Shown here: piece by piece, positions 46,701-54,227 of the stretch
Numbering within the stretch: position 1 is the first letter of the stretch
Layout: every line of letters begins with the position of its first letter
Assembly: GCA_020446945.1 (NCBI GenBank)
Contig: JAGRDS010000010.1
Coordinates: 109,840 to 173,839, forward strand
DNA length: 64,000 nt
Direction of reading: 5' to 3'
Origin: Parvularculaceae bacterium
GTDB taxonomy: Bacteria; Pseudomonadota; Alphaproteobacteria; Caulobacterales; Parvularculaceae
Notes under the pieces: generated by a model
What the model saw: only the letters and a program-made list of their open reading frames with translations
What the model was told of the DNA's origin: nothing
Databases searched by the model: none
Translations under genes and position numbers: made by a program

Positions 46701-46898
46701 CAAAATGATCTGTTCTTCGATCTCCTGCGGCGATGCGCCGGGCCAGGCGACGTTCACTGTCGCGCCGTTGAAATCGGCCGACGGGAAAACCTCGCGTTCG
46801 ATACGCGCGAAGCCGAAAAACCCGGCGATCAAAATCGCGATCAGCAGCAGGTTCGCCGCGATCGGATTTTTCGCCCACCAGGTTATCAACCCGCTCAT
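43719..46898 (-). CDS. RND-family efflux transporter (inner-membrane pump)
   Basis: A 1059-residue resistance-nodulation-division transporter with 12 predicted membrane helices and two large periplasmic loops. The N-terminus MSGLITWWAKNPIAANLLLIAILIAGFFGFARIEREVFPS is typical of the HAE1-like branch with an NPIAANLLL start rather than AcrB itself, and the helix 4 region contains GIVVDDAIVVGENI. The pump works by proton/drug antiport together with the adaptor and outer-membrane factor encoded upstream. The start overlaps the adaptor stop by four bases (ATGA). Substrates (drugs, bile-type compounds, metals) cannot be inferred. Confidence 0.95.
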   Translation of the reverse strand: MSGLITWWAKNPIAANLLLIAILIAGFFGFARIEREVFPSADFNGATVNVAWPGASPQEIEEQIILRIEEAVSGVDGIKHIESTARENRAEINIEGIDTIDATRFLNEIKNRVDGISTLPRDSFPPVVSQWRNQDGAVYMALYGDIDERELTRLARRLRDELAQLPDGSPLVDLWGARQEEVSIEVSEETLRRYGLTFDDVANAVRGSSLNIAAGQVRTETGSIQVAARALADSEEEFGEIIVRQLPDGSTIRVRDIGTVVDGFEDAKSKRTMNGKPSISIAVQAPETLNIVKLSEAVTQWVDKTNKELDGRAEIYIWFNTASIYFNRMELVGGNAIQGLVLVLIVLVLFLRPAVAFWSAVGIPVALFGAFALMPAAGVSLNVLSLFGFLLVIGIVVDDAIVVGENIHTQAEEGRGGVDGAILGAQLVAKPVIFAVLTTIIAFLPWLFVGGGASNFTKHISYTVIFALLFSLVEAFFILPSHLSHLQKEDKSGFYHRMQSLFADGLVNFAHNRVKPLVRLALRLRYFTVAFFIVAFMFAFALLQQGWVAFKFMPEVQGTFISLNIRLPEGAPFSRSLEIYDDVDRATNELKSELGKARDEDYVQSIYINAREGSIVSYVNIVDGRKRKESTKEVAEMLRKKIGEIPDAEEINVGYTINDGGPDFSFGVEAKDLDELRLATVDIQNYLRSLPDLYDVRNSLQSETPELQIELKPGAERFGLTLAQVSKQVRQAFYGEEVQRLPRNGQDVRVMVRYPAEARESLLSIETMRIRTADGREVPLTAVADAKFAPSYKRIDRRDRKRSARVTAEIPEGADRTAILKVFKEDFIPEWRNRHPGASLAERGDAEEQAEFMSDIGSLYLAAIIAMYMLIAIAFGSYWQPLLIMSAIPFGFMGAMFGHFLLGLDFALFSFFGVGAAAGVVINDNLVLIDYVNRLRSQGMGAIAALTKASVDRFRPILLTSVTTFFGLMPIMFERSTDAQFLMPTVVALAWGVFFALFVTVFFVPSMYAVGADIARFYRWAWTGVKQPPVGFGKSAEQDYGDALDSPRKGPPPVLRPAE

Positions 46899-48136
46899 TG
46901 AACAGCTCCGTCGCGCGTGGCGCTGGCGATGGCTTCATCTTCCGCCGTGCGTCCGCCCGCGCCGGGAAGGCTGGCGGGGTCGGTCGGCGTCACCTTGTCG
47001 CCGCCTTTCGCGCCGCGCAGCGGCGAGGTGACGACACGTTCGCCGGCCGCAACGCCGCCCGAAATCGTGATCGTGTCGCGGTCGGCGGAAACGACGATGA
47101 CTTTGCGTTCTTCAAGCGTGTTATCGCGCTTGATGACATAAACGATATCGCGTCCGTAAAGTGCGGTGCGCGGCAGCACTGTCGCATTGTCGATCGGGCG
47201 TCCCTTGATCCGCGCATCGACATATAGGCCCATCGCGAGCGGCGTTCCGTCATCGGAACCTGCGCCATAGGGATCGTCGACGACTGCAATCGCGCCGATC
47301 TGGCGGGTCGAGGCTTCAATCGCGCCTTCGGTGCGTGCAATGCGCGCGTTCCATTCGTGAAACGCGCCGCCGAATGAGGCTGAAATTACGACCGGCGGGC
47401 CGGGTTCGTCTTCCGTTTCGACATAGGCGATCGACAGGCCGAGCTTTGCAAGGTCGGCGTCGGTCAGGGGCAGGCGAATCTCCGCGACGTCGGTCGAAAA
47501 GATGCGCCCGATCGGCGCACCCGGCGAAATGAACTGGCCGACGCCGGCGCTTCTCTCGCGCACGCGCCCATCGAACGGCGCGCGAATTTCGGTTCGTTCC
47601 AGATTGAGTTTTGCGGCGCTGTAGTCGGCTTTTGCGGCGGCGAACTGGGCGCGCGCCTGCGCCAGTTGGGGCATGCGCAAAGTCAACTCGCTCGGATCGC
47701 CGTCGCGGCCGAGCGCTTCATAGTCCTTGCGCGCGAGATCGGATTCGGCTTCTTCGCGGCGCAACAGCTCCTCGGCCTGCGCGACACGCGCCTTTGCGCC
47801 TGCCAGCGCGGCGCGGTAATCGGCGTCTTCGATTTTGACCAGAAGATCGCCCTCGACGAATGCGCCGCCGATGACGAATACGTCCGTCGTTTTTACGATG
47901 CGGCCTGCGACTTCCGCCGTCAGATTGATGTCGGTTCGCGGGCGCACCTCGCCCTGGGCGGATACGTCAAGCGTCACCGATCCCGGCGCTGCGGTCGTAT
48001 AAAAGACGGCCGGCGGGGCGAGTTCGACCTCCTGGGGGGTGATCGTCGGGCGGAGTTTGCCCATCAGGAAGATCAGCCCGAATCCGACGGCGAAAATTCC
48101 GATCGTGCCGCCAATCGTTATGATTTTACGAAACAT
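46895..48136 (-). CDS. RND efflux periplasmic adaptor (membrane-fusion protein)
   Basis: A 413-residue membrane-fusion protein anchored by an N-terminal helix (IITIGGTIGIFAVGFGLIFLMGK). The body holds a lipoyl/barrel-sandwich region (VSAQGEVRPRTDINLTAEVAGRIVKT), a helical hairpin rich in alanine and glutamate (AKARVAQAEELLRREEAESD) and beta-barrel/membrane-proximal domains (APFDGRVRERSAGVGQFISPGAP). It bridges the inner-membrane pump and the outer-membrane factor. It follows the outer-membrane gene by 32 bases and overlaps the pump gene. Confidence 0.95.
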   Translation of the reverse strand: MFRKIITIGGTIGIFAVGFGLIFLMGKLRPTITPQEVELAPPAVFYTTAAPGSVTLDVSAQGEVRPRTDINLTAEVAGRIVKTTDVFVIGGAFVEGDLLVKIEDADYRAALAGAKARVAQAEELLRREEAESDLARKDYEALGRDGDPSELTLRMPQLAQARAQFAAAKADYSAAKLNLERTEIRAPFDGRVRERSAGVGQFISPGAPIGRIFSTDVAEIRLPLTDADLAKLGLSIAYVETEDEPGPPVVISASFGGAFHEWNARIARTEGAIEASTRQIGAIAVVDDPYGAGSDDGTPLAMGLYVDARIKGRPIDNATVLPRTALYGRDIVYVIKRDNTLEERKVIVVSADRDTITISGGVAAGERVVTSPLRGAKGGDKVTPTDPASLPGAGGRTAEDEAIASATRDGAVQ

Positions 48137-48168
48137 GTTTGTGTGAGCCCGTTACTCGCTTTACTGAT

Positions 48169-49731
48169 TCATTCGCCGTCCGCAGGTTGCGCCGCCGCGA
48201 TCGTCGTCGTTTCCGTTATGAAATCCCCCCCGATGGCGAGATAAAGCGCCACGCGGTTTGATACGCGCTGGCGCTGCGCCTGGATGTAGGAACCTTCCGC
48301 GGAAATGCGACGGGTTTGTGCGTTCAAAAGATCGAAAATCGTCGCCGTGCCGCTGGCGTAACGCCGCTCGGTGAGGTCTTCGGCCGCCGCCGCCTCCTCA
48401 TAAGCCAGTTTCAGCGCGCTTTCGCTCGCCGCGAGGTATGTTTCGGCGTCGATCGCGTTTTCGGCCTCTTCATACGCCTGGAGCGCCGTCTGGGCGTAGG
48501 AAAGCAGCGACGATTGGGCGATCGCGCGCTGGCGCTTGGCGTTGGCGCGCACGCGCCCGCCCTGAAACAGCGGCTGGAGAAGGCCGGCCGCGATATTGCC
48601 GGCGAGCCGTTCGGGGTCGAAAATATCGGAAAGGTCGGGGCCTCCGGCGCCGATCTGCGAGGAAATCGTCAAGCGCGGCAGGATCGCCTTGCGCGCCGCG
48701 CGCGCGCGCAGGCCGTTCGCCTCCATTCGCGCTTCGGCGGCGATGAGATCGGGACGGCGCGAAAGAATGTCGCCCGGCGCGCCCGCGCCGGAAAGTTCCG
48801 GCAGTTCCGGAAGGCTTTCGGCGGCGGCGAGTTCAGCGGCGGGATATCGTCCGAGAAGGACTTCGACCGAGCGCGACGCGGCGTTTTCCGTGCGCTGGCG
48901 GAATGCGAGGTTCGCCTGGCTCGACCCCAGGGCCGACCGCGAAAGGCGCACGTCGAGGCTCGACGCGACGCCGCGTTCGTAACGGCGTTCGGTGACGCGC
49001 AGATTTCTTTCGCGCGCATCGACGTCGCGTTCGGCGAGTTCGCGTTGCTGGCGCGCCTCGATCAGTGCGAACCAGGTTTGCACAACCGCGCCGGCGATCG
49101 ACAGGCGCGCGCCTTCAAAATCGGCGAGGCTGGCTTTCGCGTCCTTGTAAGCCGCGCGAGTTTCATCGGTGAGGCGTCCCCACAGATCAAGCTCCCAGTT
49201 GATCTGGGCGCCGAGCGAAAAATTATTGATATAGGCGCGCCGGTTCGGCAGCGGGCTTTCGGCGATGCCGTCGCCGTTCAGATCCAGGCCGTCGAGCCTG
49301 CCGTCGCCGTCCGCATCGACGCCGAACTGGTCTTCAAGCTCTTTCGCGCCGACGCCGCTTGAAACGGGCGCGCCGCCGGCTTGCGCCGCGAGCGAGGGAT
49401 CGGAAACGATCGCATTGCGGCTCGCGCCGGCCTGCGCGTTCAGTTCGGGAAGCAAATTCGCCCGCGAAATACGCGCGCTGGCGCGCGCCGCGTCGAGATT
49501 GGCCGCAGCGGCGAGAAGATTGTTGTTGTGCGCCATCGCTTCGCTGACGAGGCCGTAAAGCGCGTGATCGCCGAACGGGGCCAGCCAGTCGCCGACCGGC
49601 GGGTCGCCGACTTCGTCCGAAGCGGCCCATTGCGCGGGCGGTTCGGGAAGTTGCGCGCTCAGCAATTCCTGATCGACGCTGGCGCAACCCGCAGCGAACA
49701 GGGCGAGCAATGAAACGCTCCCTCTCAACAT
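48169..49731 (-). CDS. NodT-type outer-membrane efflux lipoprotein, with an unusual DxDxDG insert
   Basis: A 520-residue outer-membrane factor of the NodT/TolC-like lipoprotein family: signal peptide MLRGSVSLLALFAAGC with lipobox, and two repeats of the OEP domain (helical LAAAANLDAARASARISR, and INWELDLWGRL). Residues around 130-170 carry an insert with DADGDGRLD and DLNGDGIAE, two DxDxDG-like calcium-binding loops, which is not part of the usual family fold. The gene is first of the three-gene RND operon and has GGAGG before ATG 49731. Confidence 0.93.
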   Translation of the reverse strand: MLRGSVSLLALFAAGCASVDQELLSAQLPEPPAQWAASDEVGDPPVGDWLAPFGDHALYGLVSEAMAHNNNLLAAAANLDAARASARISRANLLPELNAQAGASRNAIVSDPSLAAQAGGAPVSSGVGAKELEDQFGVDADGDGRLDGLDLNGDGIAESPLPNRRAYINNFSLGAQINWELDLWGRLTDETRAAYKDAKASLADFEGARLSIAGAVVQTWFALIEARQQRELAERDVDARERNLRVTERRYERGVASSLDVRLSRSALGSSQANLAFRQRTENAASRSVEVLLGRYPAAELAAAESLPELPELSGAGAPGDILSRRPDLIAAEARMEANGLRARAARKAILPRLTISSQIGAGGPDLSDIFDPERLAGNIAAGLLQPLFQGGRVRANAKRQRAIAQSSLLSYAQTALQAYEEAENAIDAETYLAASESALKLAYEEAAAAEDLTERRYASGTATIFDLLNAQTRRISAEGSYIQAQRQRVSNRVALYLAIGGDFITETTTIAAAQPADGE

Positions 49732-50066
49732 TCAGTCCTCCAATACTCGCACTTGCGCATGTTTTCGTACGAGAAAGGCGTTTCCGTCGCCAATCTCAAG
49801 CGTTTAGCGGCGGGCGGACGCACGATTGCGACAAGCCGGTCAGACGGCCGACCGTCGCCATTGGGTCATATATCGGCTTGGTTAACCCTTTCACGCTTCC
49901 CGCACGGCCAAAACCCGCATTTCCGCAGAAACTGTGGGTTCTTGGCAACGCAAAAGCCCGAGATTCGCCGAATCAACGCGAGATCGGGCCATCATCCAAG
50001 GATGAGGCCCGATCAGCGCATGTTCAGACGGGTCGAAATACCCCCCCGCGGCGGCCGAATTCCGGC
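49732..50066. other. Region between RND operon and CsgG-like gene
   Basis: No gene. It contains the RND operon promoter region next to 49731 and the hairpin cluster 49956-50014 near the 3' end of the CsgG-like gene. Confidence 0.45.
49956..50014 (-). terminator. Hairpin cluster downstream of the CsgG-like gene
   Basis: GATCGGGCC (49982-49990) pairs with GGCCCGATC (50006-50014), with an inner CATCC/GGATG stem (49993-49997, 50000-50004). On the minus strand an alternative stem GCCCGA/TCGGGC ends in TTTT at the left (49952-49955). One of these is likely the terminator of the gene at 50067. Confidence 0.55.
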
Positions 50067-51023
50067 TTATTCGATCGGCTTCAGATTGGGGTTCTCGATC
50101 CAGCCGACATTGCCGTTCTCGTCTTCGACTTCCCACCACATGTCTTCCTTGGCGCCGGTCGGGTAGACCATGTCGCCTTTTTCAAGCGACCTGACGGCGC
50201 TGGATGACGAAGAGGGGGAGCGTTTAAGCTCGACCGATTTCACCGAGACCTTGAAAGCTTCCTTCGGCGCGTCGGCGGCGGCGCTGTCCGGAAGGCCGCC
50301 GAGCTGGCCGACAATCTGCCGGTAGGCGTCGAGGAACGCGAAGGTGACGACCTTGCCGACTTCGGTGTCTTCATAACCGCCGCCGATGGCGCCGCCGAAA
50401 CCGTATCCGCCGCCGGCGACGAAGCCGATGTCTTTCTTCGACGCCGAACCTTCCGCCGCGGCCTGAATTTCCGAGGTGCGGACATTCATCAGCGTCAGAA
50501 CGGTCTGCGCCTCGACGCGCTTTGACTTGATGCCGCCGAGAAGGCCGCCGACCCGGCCGCCGATGACGGCGCCCGCGACGCCGCCGACAGCGCTGCCGCC
50601 GGCGTTCGAATCCGTATTCGCAATGTCGGCGACGAGGACGTAGTCCGCCGCTTTCACCTGTCCCGCGCCCATATTCGACCCGCGCTGTAGTTGTCCGCCG
50701 GCGGCGAGGGCGCGTTCGCGCTCAAGCGCCGACATGCCGGCGCCGCGATCAAGAAGGGAGAAGCAGCGCGACTTGGTGACGAAGGCTTTCAGCAGTGTCG
50801 AGGGCGCGCCGAGATTGTAATAGGTCCAGCCTTGGCCTTCGCCGTCGACGATCGCAACGGAACCGAGGCTCTGAGCGCAGATCGGGAGTTCGGCGTTCTT
50901 GGTCGAGCCGCGCTCATTATCGACGCCGTCATCGGTGCCTTTTCTCTTGGCGACGGCAGGCGCTGACAGGGCGACAGCGAGAATGGCCGCGCCGAGTGTG
51001 ACGATTGGAAGTTTTCTGTGCAT
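50067..51023 (-). CDS. Exported CsgG-like protein with C-terminal SH3-type domain
   Basis: A 318-residue protein with a signal peptide (MHRKLPIVTLGAAILAVALS, cleavage near AVAKR). The middle (about 40-245) has the CsgG/curli-type layout: LGSVAIVDGEGQG, LLDRGAGMSALERERALAAGG, VLVADIANTD, and glycine-rich VGGVAGAVIGGRVGG. A C-terminal bacterial SH3-type domain (about 255-318: VKSVELKRSPSSSSS, WWEVEDENGNVGWIENP) could bind peptide or cell wall. AGGGGG precedes ATG 51023. The combination is not one I can name; CsgG-like proteins form outer-membrane export channels or periplasmic complexes. Confidence 0.8.
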   Translation of the reverse strand: MHRKLPIVTLGAAILAVALSAPAVAKRKGTDDGVDNERGSTKNAELPICAQSLGSVAIVDGEGQGWTYYNLGAPSTLLKAFVTKSRCFSLLDRGAGMSALERERALAAGGQLQRGSNMGAGQVKAADYVLVADIANTDSNAGGSAVGGVAGAVIGGRVGGLLGGIKSKRVEAQTVLTLMNVRTSEIQAAAEGSASKKDIGFVAGGGYGFGGAIGGGYEDTEVGKVVTFAFLDAYRQIVGQLGGLPDSAAADAPKEAFKVSVKSVELKRSPSSSSSAVRSLEKGDMVYPTGAKEDMWWEVEDENGNVGWIENPNLKPIE

Positions 51024-51135
51024 GAAGCCCCCTTGTGAATGCATCGGATTCGCGCCGGAGAATGCCATTTGCCGCGCGCAACGGCAACCGACGCAAAATG
51101 ACCATGGGACCGAGGCCGGGATTTTTTGAAGGCTG

Positions 51136-51151
51136 CGGCCGGAATCGAACC
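51136..51151 (-). repeat. 16-base copy of the tRNA-Cys T arm
   Basis: The 16 bases CGGCCGGAATCGAACC at 51136-51151 are identical to 51213-51228 in the T arm/acceptor side of the tRNA-Cys gene, 77 bases away. The preceding bases (GGCTG) also read like the 3' end of a tRNA. It looks like a partial tRNA copy, perhaps an old attachment site. Confidence 0.5.
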
Positions 51152-51203
51152 CAGGCGCGCGAAGGCGCGCCAATGAAAGATACCGGTTCGCGGGATAAGA
51201 ATA

Positions 51204-51277
51204 TGGAGGCCACGGCCGGAATCGAACCGGCGTACACGGCTTTGCAGGCCGCTGCGTCACCACTCCGCCACGTGGCC
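51204..51277 (-). tRNA. tRNA-Cys (GCA)
   Basis: 74 nucleotides on the minus strand: acceptor GGCCACG pairs with CGTGGCC, discriminator U73 and an encoded CCA follow. The anticodon loop CCTGCAAAG gives GCA (Cys), and the T arm CGGTTCGATTCCG is canonical. U73 is the known identity base for Cys. Confidence 0.95.
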
Positions 51278-51419
51278 TCTTTTGACGCCCCCTTCGGGGA
51301 GGCGCTCTATTAGCCCGGCGATTAGCCGCGGTCAAAAGGGAAAACCGGTCGGTTGCGGCGCGGCGCGGCTGGCTGTAATTGCGGCCCGTCGGGATCGCGA
51401 TTGCAGGATAGAGGCTCGC

Positions 51420-52073
51420 ATGGATTTTCAAGCGGCGCGCAAGCATATGGTCGACAGTCAGGTTCGTCCGCACGACGTAACCGACACGCGCGTTCACGCC
51501 GCTTTCGAAACGATCGCGCGTGAAAACTATCTGCCCGCCGAATTGCGCGGCCAGGCCTATATCGATCGCGAGATTCGCTATGCGCCGACGCGCTCGCTGG
51601 CGACGGCGCGCGATTTCGCCAAGCTGGTCGATGCGCTTGAGATCGAGGCCGACGACCTCATTCTCGATGTCGCCTGCGGGTCGGGATACTCGTCCGCCAT
51701 TCTCGCCCAGCTCGGCGAGATGGTTGTCGCGGTCGAGGATGACGAGGCGCTCGGACAGGCCGCGCAGAAGAACTGGACCGACGCCGGCATCGCCAACACG
51801 GCGGTCGTTAACGGCGCGCCGGCGGCGGGCGCCCCCGGCCAGGGTCCGTTCGACGTAATTTACATCGGCGGCGCGATCGAGGTTGAACCGGCCGCGCTGC
51901 TCGCCCAGTTGAAAGACGGCGGGCGTCTCGGCGCGTTTATGCGCAGGGGCGTTTCGTCGAAAGCGGTCGTCTGGAGAAAGTCCGGCGAGATCGTCGCCGC
52001 GCAGGAGATATTCGACGCCGCGATAACGACGGTCGCGAACGGCTTCGAGCGGCCGCGGGCGTTCGTTTTCTAG
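51420..52073 (+). CDS. pcm: Protein-L-isoaspartate O-methyltransferase family protein
   Basis: A 217-residue class I SAM methyltransferase of the Pcm family. The start MDFQAARKHMVDSQVRPHDVTD and LILDVACGSGYSSAILAQLG (SAM motif I, about residues 80-100) fit the alphaproteobacterial Pcm-like protein encoded upstream of tolC. It would repair isoaspartyl residues or has a related methylation role; in this branch the substrate is less certain because the motif after SAM I differs. ATG 51420 has GAGG five bases upstream. It precedes tolC by about 100 bases, a conserved neighbourhood. Confidence 0.88.
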   Translation: MDFQAARKHMVDSQVRPHDVTDTRVHAAFETIARENYLPAELRGQAYIDREIRYAPTRSLATARDFAKLVDALEIEADDLILDVACGSGYSSAILAQLGEMVVAVEDDEALGQAAQKNWTDAGIANTAVVNGAPAAGAPGQGPFDVIYIGGAIEVEPAALLAQLKDGGRLGAFMRRGVSSKAVVWRKSGEIVAAQEIFDAAITTVANGFERPRAFVF

Positions 52074-52169
52074 GCTGCGCACGCGCATCGCCGCGACGCA
52101 GCCGATCGGGCGATGATCGTTCGCTCGCGCCCGGCGACGCCCGCGCGCGGGCTGTGAAAAGGGTTTGTG

Positions 52170-53507
52170 ATGCGCAGCGTACTCAAAATCGGATTTTTTC
52201 TCGCAATGGTCTCGGCTTCGGCCTCGGCCCAATCGCTCGAAGAAGCGCTCTCTCTCGCCTATCAGACCAATCCGACCATCGCCGCGGAGCGCGCGCGCCA
52301 GCAGGCGACGAAAGAGCAGACGGCGCAGGCCTGGGCGCAGGCGCTGCCGCAAATCCAGGCGAATGCGAGTTACGTCAAGAACGACGAAACGCAGAATTTC
52401 AATCAGAGCGTATTCGGCCAGCCGGTCGCCACCGAACGCAATTTCAAGCTGACGTCCAAAACCGCCGGCGTTTCCGGCGAGCAGCCGATCTTCACCGGCC
52501 TTCGCAATTTCAACGCTATTCGCGCCGCAAAGTCGCGCGTAAGGGCAGGGGATGCGCAATTGGCGCTTGTCGAGCAGGACGTCCTGCAACGCGCCGCCCA
52601 GGCTTATTTCGATGTCGTGCGCGACCAGGCCGTATTCGAGGCGACAGGCAATAATGTCGAGGTATTGTTGCGCCAGCAGCGCGAGGCGCAGCTTCGGTTT
52701 GAAGTCGGCGAAGTGACGAAAACGGATGTGGCCCAGGCCGACGCGCGCCTTGCGCAATCGCGCGCGCAATTGACGACGTCGCAGGCGCGCCTCGCGGTCA
52801 GCCGCGCAGCGTTCGCCGAAATCATCGGCCAATCGCCCGCAACGCTCGACGCAGATCCCGACCTGCCGCCGGCGCCGAACTCGCTCGACGAAGCGCAGTC
52901 GATCGCCGCTTCCGGCGCGCCGGTCGTCGTGCGCGCGCGCATGGCCGAGCAAGCCTCGCGCCGCGATGTCGCCATCGCCAAGGGCGCATTCTCGCCGACT
53001 ATATCGCTGACCGCATCCTATCAGTATGCGGACGAGCCGAATTCGTTCATCAACACGGACGAGCAATTCGCCTATGGCGCGCGCGCGCGCATGCCGATTT
53101 TTCTCGGCGGCCTCAATATCAGCCGCGTTCGCGAGGCGAGGGCGCTCAACGAAGCGGACCGCCGGCGCATCGAGGAATCGGAACGGCGCGCCACGGCGGC
53201 GGTGACAAGCGCGTGGGAGCGTTTGCAGGCGGCGCGCGCCAATATCGTCTCCGCGAAGGCGCAGGTTGAGGCGAATGATCTTGCCCTCAAGGGCGTGCGC
53301 CGCGAAGCGCAACTGGGCGTCAGGACGACGCTCGACGTCCTCGATGCGGAGCAGGAATTCCTGAATGCGCAGGTCTCGCTCGCCAACGCCGAACGCGATG
53401 CCAGGTCGGCGACTTTCCAGCTTCTCGCGGCCATGGGCGTCCTTGGACCGGAGAGCGGCCCGGAAATCGACGCGGACAACGCCGGCGATTCCGTTAACCC
53501 GGGTTAA
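52170..53507 (+). CDS. tolC: TolC-family outer-membrane channel
   Basis: A 445-residue outer-membrane efflux channel. The signal peptide MRSVLKIGFFLAMVSASASAQ is followed by two OEP repeats, helical and rich in alanine and glutamine, with GLRNFNAIRAAKSRV, YFDVVRDQAV, FEVGEVTKTDVAQADARLAQ, and DVLDAEQEFLNAQVSLANAERD as family features. It forms the trimeric barrel-plus-tunnel used by type I secretion and efflux pumps. ATG 52170 follows an in-frame GTG. It lies between pcm and the popZ-like gene, the usual alphaproteobacterial order; unlike the RND operon factor it has no lipobox. Confidence 0.95.
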   Translation: MRSVLKIGFFLAMVSASASAQSLEEALSLAYQTNPTIAAERARQQATKEQTAQAWAQALPQIQANASYVKNDETQNFNQSVFGQPVATERNFKLTSKTAGVSGEQPIFTGLRNFNAIRAAKSRVRAGDAQLALVEQDVLQRAAQAYFDVVRDQAVFEATGNNVEVLLRQQREAQLRFEVGEVTKTDVAQADARLAQSRAQLTTSQARLAVSRAAFAEIIGQSPATLDADPDLPPAPNSLDEAQSIAASGAPVVVRARMAEQASRRDVAIAKGAFSPTISLTASYQYADEPNSFINTDEQFAYGARARMPIFLGGLNISRVREARALNEADRRRIEESERRATAAVTSAWERLQAARANIVSAKAQVEANDLALKGVRREAQLGVRTTLDVLDAEQEFLNAQVSLANAERDARSATFQLLAAMGVLGPESGPEIDADNAGDSVNPG

Positions 53508-53609
53508 ATCAGAGGGTTGCACCTTGGCGCGAAGCGGCCGAGAAAGGGCGGTTGAAGGGTATGCGATCGATCGCCGACCGCAGCCGAAAACCAACAGGGC
53601 GACTTGTTC

Positions 53610-54086
53610 ATGAGCAACGCACAGCCAGAACCGAGCATGGAGGAAATCCTCGCCTCGATCCGGCGCATCATTTCCGAGGATGAGGAAGACGCGCCGCCGG
53701 CCCGGCCGGCCGCACGCGCGCCGACGCCGCAAGCGCAGGCTGCGCCGGCTCCCGCGCCCCAACAAAGACCCGCTCCGGCGGCGGTCGAGCCTGAACAGAA
53801 ATTCGCAACGGAAGATGTTGAGATGATTAGAAAAAATGTGGCCGAAGCTATCGCCGACGAAGAAGACGGCATTGTTGAGGAAACGACGGCTGCGGCCGCT
53901 TCGCAGGCGTTTATGAGCCTTTCCCAGACGGTCCAGGTGTCGAAAGGCGAAGGGCACACGCTTGAAGACATCGTCGTCGAAATGCTTCGCCCGATGATCA
54001 AGGACTGGCTCGACGCCAATCTCGCCGAGATCGTCGAACAGAAAGTAGAAGAAGAGGTCCAGCGCGTCGCTCGCCGCCGGCGTTAG
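53610..54086 (+). CDS. popZ: PopZ-like polar organising protein (DUF2497)
   Basis: A 158-residue acidic protein with the PopZ layout: an N-terminal helix PSMEEILASIRRIISEDEED, a proline/alanine/glutamate-rich disordered middle (about 30-85), and a C-terminal helical oligomerisation part (LEDIVVEMLRPMIKDWLDANLAEIVEQKVEEEVQ). In Caulobacter PopZ assembles a polar microdomain that anchors the ParB-origin complex and recruits cell-cycle proteins. It follows tolC and precedes valS; a terminator lies directly after it. Confidence 0.9.
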   Translation: MSNAQPEPSMEEILASIRRIISEDEEDAPPARPAARAPTPQAQAAPAPAPQQRPAPAAVEPEQKFATEDVEMIRKNVAEAIADEEDGIVEETTAAAASQAFMSLSQTVQVSKGEGHTLEDIVVEMLRPMIKDWLDANLAEIVEQKVEEEVQRVARRRR

Positions 54087-54110
54087 CGCAGGTCCGAAAG
54101 GATTTCGAAA

Positions 54111-54135
54111 AGCCGGCGGAAACGCCGGCTTTTTT
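54111..54135 (+). terminator. Terminator between popZ-like gene and valS
   Basis: AGCCGGCG (54111-54118) pairs with CGCCGGCT (54123-54130), loop GAAA, followed by a run of T. It lies 25 bases after the popZ-like stop and separates that gene from valS. Confidence 0.9.
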
Positions 54136-54227
54136 GTTGCGCCCGCCCGCCCTGCGCTGTCCCTTTTGCACTGCGGCAAGTTCGCGTTAAAACCGCCGAA
54201 CCTGACCCTTCCAACCAGACCGGACCC

